A stretch of DNA of 64,000 nucleotides. Source: Acinetobacter piscicola. Lineage in GTDB: Bacteria > Pseudomonadota > Gammaproteobacteria > Pseudomonadales > Moraxellaceae. The position numbers were made by a program, and so were the translations under genes. The notes beneath the pieces are model-generated. The model saw only the letters and a program-made list of their open reading frames with translations. It was not told the DNA's origin and did not search any database. Positions 44,947 to 54,131 of the stretch are shown here, piece by piece (within the stretch, counting starts at the first letter, position 1; the number at the start of each line of letters is the position of its first letter). The stretch spans positions 62,001 to 126,000 of the forward strand of contig NZ_CP048659.1 of assembly GCF_015218165.1 (NCBI RefSeq), written 5' to 3'.

Positions 44947-46200
44947 ATGAATTTACTTAAAACCAGTGTTTTAAATGGTGTGGCTGTTTTAATTAAAACA
45001 GTCACAATGTTTATCTTGAATAAAATTTTAGCTGTCTATGTTGGTCCAGCAGGGTATGCTGCAATTGGTCAGTTTCAAAACTTTATCCAAATGGTGACGA
45101 CCTTTGCTGGTAGTGCGATTAATACAGCAGTGATTAAATATACTGCTGAGTACTATGATGATGAAATTAAGCAACGTACAATTTGGAAAACAGCGGGTAG
45201 TATTGTTCTATTCTTTAGTGTTTTATTTTCTTTAACTCTTCTTGTTTTTCAAAAGCAACTATCACTTTACATCTTTCATACAGATATGTACCAATCAGTT
45301 TTTGTTTGGTTTGCTGTATTTTTAACTTTTTTTACATTTAACGCACTATTTTTAGCAATTCTTAATGGTAAGAAAGAAGTTCTTAAATTAGTTGTTGCTA
45401 ATATTTTTGGAAGTTTATTTTCTCTCGCGATCACAAGTATTCTAGCAATAAAATATAGTTTATATGGTGCTTTAGTTGCGATTTCGATTTATCAGTCATT
45501 GGCTTTTTTTATAACGCTATTTTTATGCTATAAGTCTGATTGGTTTCAGTTGAATTATTTATTTGGAAAAATAGATAAAGAGATTGCTCAAAAATTTGCA
45601 GCCTTTGCGCTAATGGCATTGGTAAGTGCTATTTGTGTCCCAGTATCACAGATGGTTATTCGTGGCTATTTAAGTCATGAATATGGCGCAACCTATGCAG
45701 GTTATTGGGAGGCAATGATTCGGTTGAGTGCAGCATATCTTATGCTTGTGACTACAACACTTGGTGTATATTACCTACCTAGACTATCAGAGTTATCAAA
45801 TCTTACAGAGATTAAGGTTGAGGTTTACTTAGGATATAAATATATCTTTCCCCTTGCTGTCATAGGTGGGTTTGCAGTTTATATTTTAAGGGACTGGATT
45901 ATTGCTTTGCTGTTTACAAAAAACTTTTTACCTATGCGCGATCTGTTTTTTTGGCAAATGATCGGTGACACATTAAAAATAGGGAGTTGGATTTTGGCTT
46001 ACTTGATGTTAAGTAAGGCGATGACAAAGCTATTTATAAAGACTGAAATTATATTTGCGTTAACATCGATTGCGCTCACTTATATTTGTACACAAGTCAT
46101 GGGGTTTGAAGGTGTTTCGCTTGCTCACATGTTAAATTATGGAATGTATTGGGCTGTTATGAGTTATTTTGTGTTTAAAGTTTTGAGAGAAAAGGTGTGA
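44947..46200 (+). CDS. wzx: Capsule repeat-unit flippase Wzx
   Basis: Polytopic membrane protein of 417 residues with about 12 helices, of the WzxE-like branch: it starts MNLLKTSVLNGVAVLIKTVTMF and has NKILAVYVGPAGYAAIGQFQ (~25). Moves the undecaprenyl-linked repeat unit to the periplasmic side. Starts 1 bp after fdtB. GC content falls noticeably from here through wzy, as is usual for serotype-specific genes. Confidence 0.92.
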   Translation: MNLLKTSVLNGVAVLIKTVTMFILNKILAVYVGPAGYAAIGQFQNFIQMVTTFAGSAINTAVIKYTAEYYDDEIKQRTIWKTAGSIVLFFSVLFSLTLLVFQKQLSLYIFHTDMYQSVFVWFAVFLTFFTFNALFLAILNGKKEVLKLVVANIFGSLFSLAITSILAIKYSLYGALVAISIYQSLAFFITLFLCYKSDWFQLNYLFGKIDKEIAQKFAAFALMALVSAICVPVSQMVIRGYLSHEYGATYAGYWEAMIRLSAAYLMLVTTTLGVYYLPRLSELSNLTEIKVEVYLGYKYIFPLAVIGGFAVYILRDWIIALLFTKNFLPMRDLFFWQMIGDTLKIGSWILAYLMLSKAMTKLFIKTEIIFALTSIALTYICTQVMGFEGVSLAHMLNYGMYWAVMSYFVFKVLREKV

Positions 46201-46203
46201 TTG

Positions 46204-47049
46204 ATGAGTCTAAATAATCAACCATTGGTTTCAGTAGTTATTCCTTGTTATAACCATGAAAATTTTGTACAAGACTGTATTCAAAGTGTAATAGATCAGA
46301 CATATGAAAACATTGAGCTTATTGTTATAGATGACGGCTCAAAAGACAGCTCAGTAGAAAAAATACAACAAATGATAGAAAGTTGTGAAAAAAGATTTGT
46401 GCGTTTTGAGTTTCGTTATAGACTAAATAAAGGATTAACTGCAACATTAAATGAGGCGTTAGAGTGGTGTCGTGGGGAGTATTATTCTGCTATTGCTTCA
46501 GATGATATGATGTGTATTAAAAAAACTGAGTCACAAGTCAGCTATCTAAAAGCTCATAAAAATTGTGCTGCAGTATTTGGTGGGGTGGAACTTATAGATG
46601 AGAGTAATAATATAATTGGTAAACGATTAAATGAAACTAAAGTTTTTTCTTTTAAAGAGATAATTTTAAATCAGCATGATCTCCCTGCTTCAACACAGTT
46701 AGCAAGATTAAAAATAATTAAAGAAATAGGGGGATATAATACAAATATAAAAATAGAAGATTGGTATATGTTGCTTAAGATGACAGTAAAAGAGCAATTT
46801 GAGGTACACTATTTAGATCAATTAATGTGTATGTATAGATTTCATAATGAAAATTTTTCAAAAAACATGAAGTTGATGAGTATTGAAATGATATCAATAT
46901 TACAGGATTATCGAGATAGTAAGTTATATAAAAAGGCATTAATTAAAGTATATCGTATGGAATTTTCATATTATAAAAAAAATAAAGAATTTTTAAATGC
47001 TTTAGTGATTTTAGTGAAACTGGTTAAATTAAAATTTTTTGGAAATTAA
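46204..47049 (+). CDS. Glycosyltransferase family 2 (1)
   Basis: 281 residues, GT-A fold: PLVSVVIPCYNHENFVQDCI (~6-25), IVIDDGSKDSS (~41) and the DxD-like ASDDMM (~97). The C-terminal region is Lys/Tyr-rich without membrane helices. Builds one linkage of the capsule repeat; donor and acceptor unknown. The ATG at 46204 directly follows the wzx stop and is preferred to the TTG in front of it. Confidence 0.87.
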   Translation: MSLNNQPLVSVVIPCYNHENFVQDCIQSVIDQTYENIELIVIDDGSKDSSVEKIQQMIESCEKRFVRFEFRYRLNKGLTATLNEALEWCRGEYYSAIASDDMMCIKKTESQVSYLKAHKNCAAVFGGVELIDESNNIIGKRLNETKVFSFKEIILNQHDLPASTQLARLKIIKEIGGYNTNIKIEDWYMLLKMTVKEQFEVHYLDQLMCMYRFHNENFSKNMKLMSIEMISILQDYRDSKLYKKALIKVYRMEFSYYKKNKEFLNALVILVKLVKLKFFGN

Positions 47050-47055
47050 ATTCTT

Positions 47056-48126
47056 GTGAAAATCTTATATGTAGTTCCTGATTTTAAAGTTGGAGGGGTA
47101 ACAACAGTTGTCCAAAGTCTTGACGCTGAGATGAAGTCAAGAGGTTGTGACTCTAAAATTATATGTTTAAAACAATCTGAGAATCAGTTGGATAGCTTGA
47201 ATATAAATTCAAAACTTGATTTAATCTTAGCACTATTAAGGCTGAAAAAAATTGTATCAGAATATAAGCCTGATATAATTCATTCTCACACTATATTTCC
47301 ACATTTGATTGTTTTATTGTATAAGTTTTTATTCAATAGAAAAATTATCATTATTAATACGGAGCATGGTTCTCTAGTTGATGATCAAAAAGATAAATTA
47401 ATATTTAAACTATATAAAATTTTATCAGGTTCTGCAAATAAAATAACTTTTGTTAGTAAGTTTAGTGCCCAAACATATCTAGATAGTAATATCATTTCAA
47501 AAGAAAAGATAAAAGTTGTTTATAATGGAATAGGTCTAAGTCAAAATTTAACTAGTAAGATTAATGATGTAGATTTAGATGATAGTTTTAAATTTTGTTA
47601 TATTGGTCGGTTTTCACCAGAAAAAAATGTAATCTTATTAATACAAGCTTTTCAGAGAATTCAAGCAGAACAAAGAGGACAAAAAATAAGCTTATATTTG
47701 GTTGGAAATGGTGAACAAGAATCTTTTTTAAAAAGCTATTGTAGTCAGAATGATATAAAAAATATTTATTTTTTAGGATTTAGGCAAGATATAACTGAAA
47801 TATTGAATTCTATAGATTGTTTGGTATTGTCTAGTTTAACTGAAGGTTTACCAATGGTTATTCTTGAGGCTTATGTACAAAAGGTATTGGTTGTTTCTAC
47901 TAATTGTGGAGGAGTCAAAGAAATAATTCAAGATACTCGTTTTATTGCTGAAAATAATAATGTGAATTCACTTTGTGAGTCTATGAAGTTTGCTTTTTAT
48001 TTAAATAAAGAAGCTAAGGAGGATATAAAGTTAGAAAACTATATATATTATAAAAAGTTCTTCTCATCTGAAGTTATGTTGGAAAAATATGAAACTTTAT
48101 ATAAAGAGGCACTAGGTGATGTTTAA
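47056..48126 (+). CDS. Glycosyltransferase family 4 (1)
   Basis: 356 residues, GT-B fold. N-domain motif VPDFKVGGVTTVVQSLD (~6), C-domain FCYIGRFSPEKNV (~190) and the nucleotide-sugar site SSLTEGLPMVILEAYVQKVLVVST (~272, E-x7-E type). Retaining transferase for the capsule unit. It starts with GTG, 6 bp after the previous stop, and overlaps wzy by 8 bp. Confidence 0.87.
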   Translation: MKILYVVPDFKVGGVTTVVQSLDAEMKSRGCDSKIICLKQSENQLDSLNINSKLDLILALLRLKKIVSEYKPDIIHSHTIFPHLIVLLYKFLFNRKIIIINTEHGSLVDDQKDKLIFKLYKILSGSANKITFVSKFSAQTYLDSNIISKEKIKVVYNGIGLSQNLTSKINDVDLDDSFKFCYIGRFSPEKNVILLIQAFQRIQAEQRGQKISLYLVGNGEQESFLKSYCSQNDIKNIYFLGFRQDITEILNSIDCLVLSSLTEGLPMVILEAYVQKVLVVSTNCGGVKEIIQDTRFIAENNNVNSLCESMKFAFYLNKEAKEDIKLENYIYYKKFFSSEVMLEKYETLYKEALGDV

Positions 48127-49321
48127 TTTTATATTTTTCATATTTTTGTTTATTTTTGTTGTTAACTTGAAAACAGTTTTTTTTTCATTCCCAATATTTT
48201 ATTTTTTTGCACCAATTGGTTTGTTTTTATTTCTGAAAGATTTTTATGTGTCTAAATTTCTTTTAGATAGAAAATTTTTAACTTTCTTTTTTATTATATT
48301 TTTGAGTTTAATTATTTCTGCTATTTCACTTTTAGTTAATCAAATAGGGGATTTTTTTTATGTTCGTCAAATTTATTTATATTCTATAATTTCCTTTTTT
48401 TATATATTTTTTATAATTAAAATTTTTTTAATAAATCAGAATAATGATTTCGATAAGCTTGTTTTATTTTTTATAACTTCAGTAGCTACTCAATTATTTT
48501 TTTCATTTGTGTTGTTTATGAGTCCGAGTTTATTCGATGCTTTTTTTAGTATATTTGATACAGCTATTGGATATGCAGATAGTGATGCTGTTGATAAATT
48601 TAATGAACAGCGTATGATTGCTATAGGTAATCCTTTTTTTGGATCGGCAATAATAAATTGTTTTACTTTAGTTTTATTGGCAGTGCACTTTAAATTTTCA
48701 AAATACAAAAAAATACTTATTGTTTTATGGGTTGTTATAGCAATTTTAGGAATTGCATCAGCAAGAACTACAATTTTTGGTATTACTTTATCATTAATTA
48801 TTCTGCTTAAAGATTATAAGTCTAGTTACAGGTATTTACTTGCAGTATTAATTATTCTCTTAATTTCTTTAAACTTTGCCTATTTTACAAATGAGCGAAT
48901 ACAAACAATTATAGACTTCTCTTTTAGTTTTATTTTTGATTTTAAAAACTCTCAAGCATCAGATTCGGCTAGTGAATTAGTAAGTATGTGGAATATTTTA
49001 CCAAGTAAAGTATCTACGTGGTTAGTTGGTGATAATTTCTTTATAGATCAAAATGGTTATTATTATAAAGGAATTGATGTAGGATATACGAGAATTATTT
49101 TTGCTAACGGTATGTTGGGCTTAATTACATTCTTATCGATGCAAGTATATTTACTATATAATATTAAATTTAAGAGATTAGTTTTATCCTTAATCGCATT
49201 ACTTTTGGTGATTTTATTTTTGAATTTTAAAGGTTTAGCTAATTTAACTTTTTTAATTTTAATATTTTTTATGTATTCTAGATTAACTAGTACAGATTAT
49301 GGAGACGTTAGTAAATTATGA
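48119..49321 (+). CDS. wzy: Capsule repeat-unit polymerase Wzy
   Basis: 400 residues, very hydrophobic and Phe-rich, with about 10-12 membrane helices and a long loop near residues 270-330 (NSQASDSASELVSMWNILPS, LVGDNFFI). No conserved motif defines Wzy; the call rests on topology, its place between glycosyltransferases and its being the only Wzy-like ORF in the locus. Lowest GC content of the window, with many T runs. The ATG at 48119 lies inside the previous gene. Confidence 0.82.
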   Translation: MFNFIFFIFLFIFVVNLKTVFFSFPIFYFFAPIGLFLFLKDFYVSKFLLDRKFLTFFFIIFLSLIISAISLLVNQIGDFFYVRQIYLYSIISFFYIFFIIKIFLINQNNDFDKLVLFFITSVATQLFFSFVLFMSPSLFDAFFSIFDTAIGYADSDAVDKFNEQRMIAIGNPFFGSAIINCFTLVLLAVHFKFSKYKKILIVLWVVIAILGIASARTTIFGITLSLIILLKDYKSSYRYLLAVLIILLISLNFAYFTNERIQTIIDFSFSFIFDFKNSQASDSASELVSMWNILPSKVSTWLVGDNFFIDQNGYYYKGIDVGYTRIIFANGMLGLITFLSMQVYLLYNIKFKRLVLSLIALLLVILFLNFKGLANLTFLILIFFMYSRLTSTDYGDVSKL

Positions 49322-50184
49322 TTACAATAGGCATTCCTATTTATAATGCTGAGACATATTTAGAAGATGCTATAAAATCTGTCTTAGCTCAGTCGTTTAA
49401 AGATTTTGAGCTTATCTTGATAGATGATGGGTCTACAGATAATTCTTTAACTATTGCACAATCATTTAATGATCCTCGAATTCGTATTTATGCAGATGGA
49501 ACAAATAAAAGATTACCATATCGTCTAAATCAAATTATTCAATTAGCAAAATATGACTATATTGCTCGGATGGATGCAGATGATTTAATGGATATAAATC
49601 GTTTAAAAATTCAGATAGAACATCTAAAAAAGCATCCTGAAATTGATCTGGTGACAACTGGTATGTATTCAATTGGTAAGTCAAATGAAGCTTTAGGAAA
49701 ACGTATTCCTCAAGACTATATGATGAGTGCAAGTGAAATATTACAAGGAGTTACAAATTTACTACACGCCTCAATGTTAGCGAGAAAAACTTGGTGTTTG
49801 CGTAATCCATATAAAGTTGATAATGCTCTTGCCGAAGATTATGAATTATGGTTATCTTCAGCTATAAAAAAAGATCTAAAATATCATGTGATACAAGAGC
49901 CATTATATTATTATAGAGAAGTAGAAAATGTGAAAATTGAAAAAATGATTAAAGGTTATAATACTCAAATTGAAGTTATTAACCAGTATTCAAAGGGTGT
50001 CATTTCAGATGCTAATCGTCATAAAATAATAAGAAAGTTTCAAGTCAAAAAAGCAATTGTAAAAATATTAAGCGCAACAAATTTAATGTCAATTTTACAA
50101 AAAAGACGTGTCACAAAATTGAATGAAGATGATTTGATTAGATATTCTAAAAATTTAGATCGTATTCAACAAATGGGGAAATGA
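49318..50184 (+). CDS. Glycosyltransferase family 2 (2)
   Basis: 288 residues: ITIGIPIYNAETYLEDAIKS (~2-21), LILIDDGSTDNSL (~36), ARMDADDLMD (~83, DxDD) and AEDYELWLS (~176, a typical ED acid motif). Overlaps the wzy stop by 4 bp (ATGA). Adds one sugar of the repeat; specificity unknown. Confidence 0.88.
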   Translation: MITIGIPIYNAETYLEDAIKSVLAQSFKDFELILIDDGSTDNSLTIAQSFNDPRIRIYADGTNKRLPYRLNQIIQLAKYDYIARMDADDLMDINRLKIQIEHLKKHPEIDLVTTGMYSIGKSNEALGKRIPQDYMMSASEILQGVTNLLHASMLARKTWCLRNPYKVDNALAEDYELWLSSAIKKDLKYHVIQEPLYYYREVENVKIEKMIKGYNTQIEVINQYSKGVISDANRHKIIRKFQVKKAIVKILSATNLMSILQKRRVTKLNEDDLIRYSKNLDRIQQMGK

Positions 50185-50185
50185 G

Positions 50186-51352
50186 GTGGCATCTAAAGTT
50201 ATTATCATTGGAAATACTGCTACAAGTATTTTAGGCTTCCGCATTGATTTGATCAAAGACTTGAAAAGTAAAAACTTTATAGTCTACGCTTTTGTTTGTG
50301 AATACAATGATAAAGATTTAAGAGCGATTAACGATATTGGTGCGATTCCTGTTATATACAATATGCAACGAGGTGGATTAAATCCTTTCGCAGATCTAAA
50401 ATCTTTAATTGAACTTAAAAGTAAAATTAGTGAAATCCATCCAGATATTGTTTTTTCGTATTTTACAAAGCCTGTGATATATGGTTCATTGGCTGCAAAA
50501 ATGAGTAAAACACCAAAAGTTATTGGCATGGTTGAAGGGTTGGGAACGCCATTTACCATTCATAAACATGGTCAAAGTATCAAAGTCAAAATTATTCGTT
50601 TTATACAAGTACGTTTATATAAATTTGTTTTTCCATTTTTGGATAAGATTATTTTTTTAAATCCTGATGATCCAATTGATCTAATTGAAAAAAATCATAT
50701 TAGACATAAAAAAAATGCTGTGGAAATATTAGGGCCAATTGGATTAAATCTTGAAGAGTATTCATATAGTCGATGGGATGAAAGTAAAGAAGTATCATTT
50801 ATTTTTATTGCACGTCTTTTAGCAGAAAAAGGTATTTTTGAATATATTGAAGCTGCAAAATTAGTTAAACAAAAATATCCTAATATAATATTTAAAATAA
50901 TTGGTGGGCTAGATACAGAAAATCCTTATGGTTTGACTCAGCAACAGTTAGATAACTTGATATCATCTGCGGTAGTGGAGTATCCTGGTTTTGTAACAGA
51001 TGTTGCTAAACGTATACAAGATACTGCAGTTTTTGTATTACCTTCATATTACCGTGAAGGTGTGCCACGTAGTACACAAGAAGCGATGGCTATAGGTCGT
51101 CCTGTGATCACGACGGATGTACCAGGTTGTCGTGAAACTGTGGTGGATGGCGTGAATGGTTTTCTTGTGCCGAAATGGAATGCGAAAGCTTTAGCAGAGA
51201 AAATGTGTTATTTTATCGAAAATCCTGAGCAAGTGAATAAAATGGGATTGAAGAGCTATGAAATCGCTCAAGAAAAATTTGATGCTAAAAAAGTAAATTC
51301 CAAACTTATAGAGATTATGGGTTTAAAGGAACCAAATGAAAAGACTAATTGA
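50186..51352 (+). CDS. Glycosyltransferase family 4 (2)
   Basis: 388 residues; N-terminal VIIIGNTATSILGFRIDLIKDLK, C-terminal domain FIFIARLLAEKGIFEYIEAA (~208) and PSYYREGVPRSTQEAMAIGRP (~290) with VTTDVPGCRE. This is the type found next to the initiating transferase in many capsule and colanic-type loci, often responsible for the second sugar. GTG start 1 bp after the previous stop; 17-bp overlap with the next gene. Confidence 0.88.
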   Translation: MASKVIIIGNTATSILGFRIDLIKDLKSKNFIVYAFVCEYNDKDLRAINDIGAIPVIYNMQRGGLNPFADLKSLIELKSKISEIHPDIVFSYFTKPVIYGSLAAKMSKTPKVIGMVEGLGTPFTIHKHGQSIKVKIIRFIQVRLYKFVFPFLDKIIFLNPDDPIDLIEKNHIRHKKNAVEILGPIGLNLEEYSYSRWDESKEVSFIFIARLLAEKGIFEYIEAAKLVKQKYPNIIFKIIGGLDTENPYGLTQQQLDNLISSAVVEYPGFVTDVAKRIQDTAVFVLPSYYREGVPRSTQEAMAIGRPVITTDVPGCRETVVDGVNGFLVPKWNAKALAEKMCYFIENPEQVNKMGLKSYEIAQEKFDAKKVNSKLIEIMGLKEPNEKTN

Positions 51353-51962
51353 TATTATTATTTCTTTGATGGCATTAATCATTTTGTTACCTATTTTTTT
51401 ATTGGTTGCAAATAAAGTTCGTCAGAACTTAGGTTCCCCCATCTTTTTCTATCAAGAACGTCCAGGTAGAGATGGGAAATTATTTAAAATGATTAAATTC
51501 CGCTCTATGAAAGATGCATTTGACAAAGATGGTAATCCCTTACCTGATGATCAACGTATTACGCCTTTTGGACAGAAACTGCGCTCAACGAGTTTGGATG
51601 AGATGCCGCAGCTCATTAATGTTTTAAAAGGTGATATGAGTATTGTTGGTCCACGCCCACAAATGAAAGAGTTTTTAGATCACTATACACCGCATCAAAT
51701 GCGTCGCCACGAAGTAAAACCTGGAATGACTGGATTGGCGCAGGTGAGTGGTCGTAATAATTTGTCTTGGGAAGAGAAGTTTGATTTAGATGTAGAATAT
51801 GTTGAAAAACAATCTACTTTACTTGATTTTAAAATTATGTTTAAAACAGTTGAAGTGATGCTGAAGAAAGAAGGTATTAATGCACCTGACCAAGAAGTGG
51901 GTGCTGAACGTTTTTCTGGTAGTAATACTTCTTCAAATTCAAAACCGCATTCTCATCAATAA
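51336..51962 (+). CDS. Initiating sugar-phosphate transferase (PglC/ItrA-type)
   Basis: 208 residues. One N-terminal hydrophobic re-entrant helix (~5-25) and the catalytic core: QERPGRDGKLFKMIKFRSM (~45), LRSTSLDEMPQLINVLKGDM (~85), IVGPRPQMKEF (~105) and PGMTGLAQVSGRN (~130). Transfers the first sugar phosphate to undecaprenyl phosphate. The short length marks a monotopic PglC-like enzyme, in Acinetobacter called Itr; I cannot assign A or B subtype safely. Confidence 0.92.
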   Translation: MKRLIDIIISLMALIILLPIFLLVANKVRQNLGSPIFFYQERPGRDGKLFKMIKFRSMKDAFDKDGNPLPDDQRITPFGQKLRSTSLDEMPQLINVLKGDMSIVGPRPQMKEFLDHYTPHQMRRHEVKPGMTGLAQVSGRNNLSWEEKFDLDVEYVEKQSTLLDFKIMFKTVEVMLKKEGINAPDQEVGAERFSGSNTSSNSKPHSHQ

Positions 51963-51986
51963 GTCCAAGTGTCAGTAAATTAAGTT

Positions 51987-52862
51987 ATGATCAAAAAAGC
52001 AATTCTTCCTGTAGCAGGTTTAGGCACGCGTTTTTTACCTGCAAGTAAGTCTATTCCTAAAGAAATGGTCACAGTGGTAGACCGTCCTGCGATTGAATAT
52101 GTTATAAAAGAGGCGGTTGCTGCAGGAATCGAACAAATTATTCTTGTAACACATTCATCTAAAGCATCCATTGAAAATTATTTTGATCGTAATTTTGAGT
52201 TAGAAACAACCTTAGAACATAAAAAGAAATTTGATTTACTCAAAGAAATTACCGATATTTTGCCTAAAAATGTCAGTGTTGTGAGCGTGCGTCAACCTCA
52301 ACCTTTAGGTTTAGGACATGCTGTACTGTGTGCTAAAGATATTGTTGGAAATGAACCTTTTGCTGTGTTATTACCCGATGTTTTAGTAAAAGATGCAGAT
52401 ACAAAGAATGATTTGGCTTTAATGATTGAACGTTTTCAAGTATCAAATGCGTCACAGATTATGGTTGAAGCTGTGCCTGATCATTTAGTCGATCAATACG
52501 GTATTGTTGATGTTGCTCAATCACCGAATGAAGGTGAAAGCATCGTAATGCAAGGGATTGTAGAAAAACCTGCAGTAGGTACTGCACCTTCAAATTTATC
52601 GGTTGTGGGGCGTTATGTTTTACCTGCTGAAATTATGCAACTTTTAGCAAATACACCCAAAGGTGCAGGTAATGAGATTCAGTTGACCGATGCGATTGCT
52701 GCATTACAAAATACAGCAACCGTTGAAGCTTATCGTATGAAAGGTCAAACCTTTGACTGTGGCAGTAAAATCGGTTATTTAAAAGCTGTATTACACTATG
52801 GCATTGAACATCCAAAATTGGGTGCAGAGTTCAAACAGCTCATTCAAGAATTAGATTTATAA
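51987..52862 (+). CDS. galU: UTP-glucose-1-phosphate uridylyltransferase
   Basis: 291 residues: LPVAGLGTRFLPASKSIPKEM (~7), RQPQPLGLGHAVLCAKD (~102), LLPDVLVKD (~128), GIVEKP (~190). Makes UDP-glucose. First gene of the conserved 3' module galU-ugd-gpi-gne1, 24 bp after the initiating transferase gene. Confidence 0.97.
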   Translation: MIKKAILPVAGLGTRFLPASKSIPKEMVTVVDRPAIEYVIKEAVAAGIEQIILVTHSSKASIENYFDRNFELETTLEHKKKFDLLKEITDILPKNVSVVSVRQPQPLGLGHAVLCAKDIVGNEPFAVLLPDVLVKDADTKNDLALMIERFQVSNASQIMVEAVPDHLVDQYGIVDVAQSPNEGESIVMQGIVEKPAVGTAPSNLSVVGRYVLPAEIMQLLANTPKGAGNEIQLTDAIAALQNTATVEAYRMKGQTFDCGSKIGYLKAVLHYGIEHPKLGAEFKQLIQELDL

Positions 52863-52883
52863 AGATTCAAAATTAGGTGATCA

Positions 52884-54131
52884 ATGAAAATTAGTGTTTT
52901 TGGTACGACTTTACAAGCAGGCGTACTGGCAGGTTTGATGGCTGAATTTGGTCATCAAGTGTCGTGGTGTTTAAATTCACAAAAAACATTGAATTATCAG
53001 GATGAGCAAGTCAACCAGTTGATTGAACGCCAAGCTCAGCTTGGTTTTCTAAATATTGTTGATGTAGATCAACTGAATTTAGATCAAGATGTTTATTTAT
53101 TTTCATTTACACCGACAGAAGTTGATATTGCTTTAAATATTGCAAAAAAGATTAGCTTATCTCCGTTCATTCATCCTAAATTGATGATTAATGGTTCAAC
53201 CTTTGGGTTGCAGGGCACTGAAAAATTAAAAAGTATTTTATCTCAGGATTATTGGGCATATTTACCTGATGTCATTCAAGAAGGTAATGCAATTCAGAGT
53301 TTTACGCAGCTTAAACAAGTGATTGTGGGTGTGGAGCAAGAAGAAACTCAAAATCTGATGTCTGAATTACTCCGTCCTATTTTTCAGCTACAACATCAAT
53401 TTTTATTTATGCCGATTTTAGATGCTGAATTTACCAAACTCAGTATTTCTGGTATGTTGGCGACACGTATTAGTTATATGAATGACTTGGCTGTCGTCTC
53501 TGAAAAGTTAGGAATAGATATTAGTAATGTACGTCAAGGCTTAGCCGCTGATACACGCATTGGTGCAACGTATTTATCTCCCGGTGCAGGTTTTGGTGGT
53601 GAGAATTTTTCGCATGATATCTTAACCTTGTCGAATACTGTGGCGTATATGGGGGTTCATAGTCATTTATTGGAACAAGTCTGGGCAATTAACGAGCAAC
53701 AAAAAGAAGTTTTATTTAGAAAGTTATGGAATTATTACCATAGCCATTTAAAAGGCAAAACTGTTGCTATTTGGGGTGCTTCTTTTAAAGAAAATACCTC
53801 AAGTATTCAAAATGCACCAATTCATGTGATGCTACAAGCTTTATGGGCACAAGGTGTAATCGTAAAATTACATGACCCCCAAGCATTAAAAGAAATTGAA
53901 AATATGTATGGCACGCGTGCTGATCTGATTTTATGTGAAGATCAATATCAAGCCGTTGAGCATGCAGATGCACTGTGTTTAATGACCGCTTGGGCGCAAT
54001 ATTGGAGTCCAGATTATCTGCAACTCAAGCAGAAAATGCAGCATCCTTTGATTTTAGATGGTCGTAATATTTATGATCCCGCTTATGTGAAATCACAAGG
54101 CTTTGCATACCAAGGAGTAGGGCGTTCATGA
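52884..54131 (+). CDS. ugd: UDP-glucose 6-dehydrogenase-like protein (Ugd) without the usual catalytic cysteine motif
   Basis: 415 residues in the Ugd position of the locus. It has the three-domain layout of UDP-sugar dehydrogenases: N-terminal Rossmann-like region ([17 protein letters not shown]), central helix [21 protein letters not shown] (Lys retained) and C-terminal domain ([18 protein letters not shown]). The segment that normally reads GFGGSCFPKD is [10 protein letters not shown], so the nucleophilic Cys is absent, and the Asn of the NAF motif is also replaced. The gna product in the same window keeps its Cys. It may be a lineage-specific variant or have lost oxidation activity. Confidence 0.8.
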   Translation: MKISVFGTTLQAGVLAGLMAEFGHQVSWCLNSQKTLNYQDEQVNQLIERQAQLGFLNIVDVDQLNLDQDVYLFSFTPTEVDIALNIAKKISLSPFIHPKLMINGSTFGLQGTEKLKSILSQDYWAYLPDVIQEGNAIQSFTQLKQVIVGVEQEETQNLMSELLRPIFQLQHQFLFMPILDAEFTKLSISGMLATRISYMNDLAVVSEKLGIDISNVRQGLAADTRIGATYLSPGAGFGGENFSHDILTLSNTVAYMGVHSHLLEQVWAINEQQKEVLFRKLWNYYHSHLKGKTVAIWGASFKENTSSIQNAPIHVMLQALWAQGVIVKLHDPQALKEIENMYGTRADLILCEDQYQAVEHADALCLMTAWAQYWSPDYLQLKQKMQHPLILDGRNIYDPAYVKSQGFAYQGVGRS

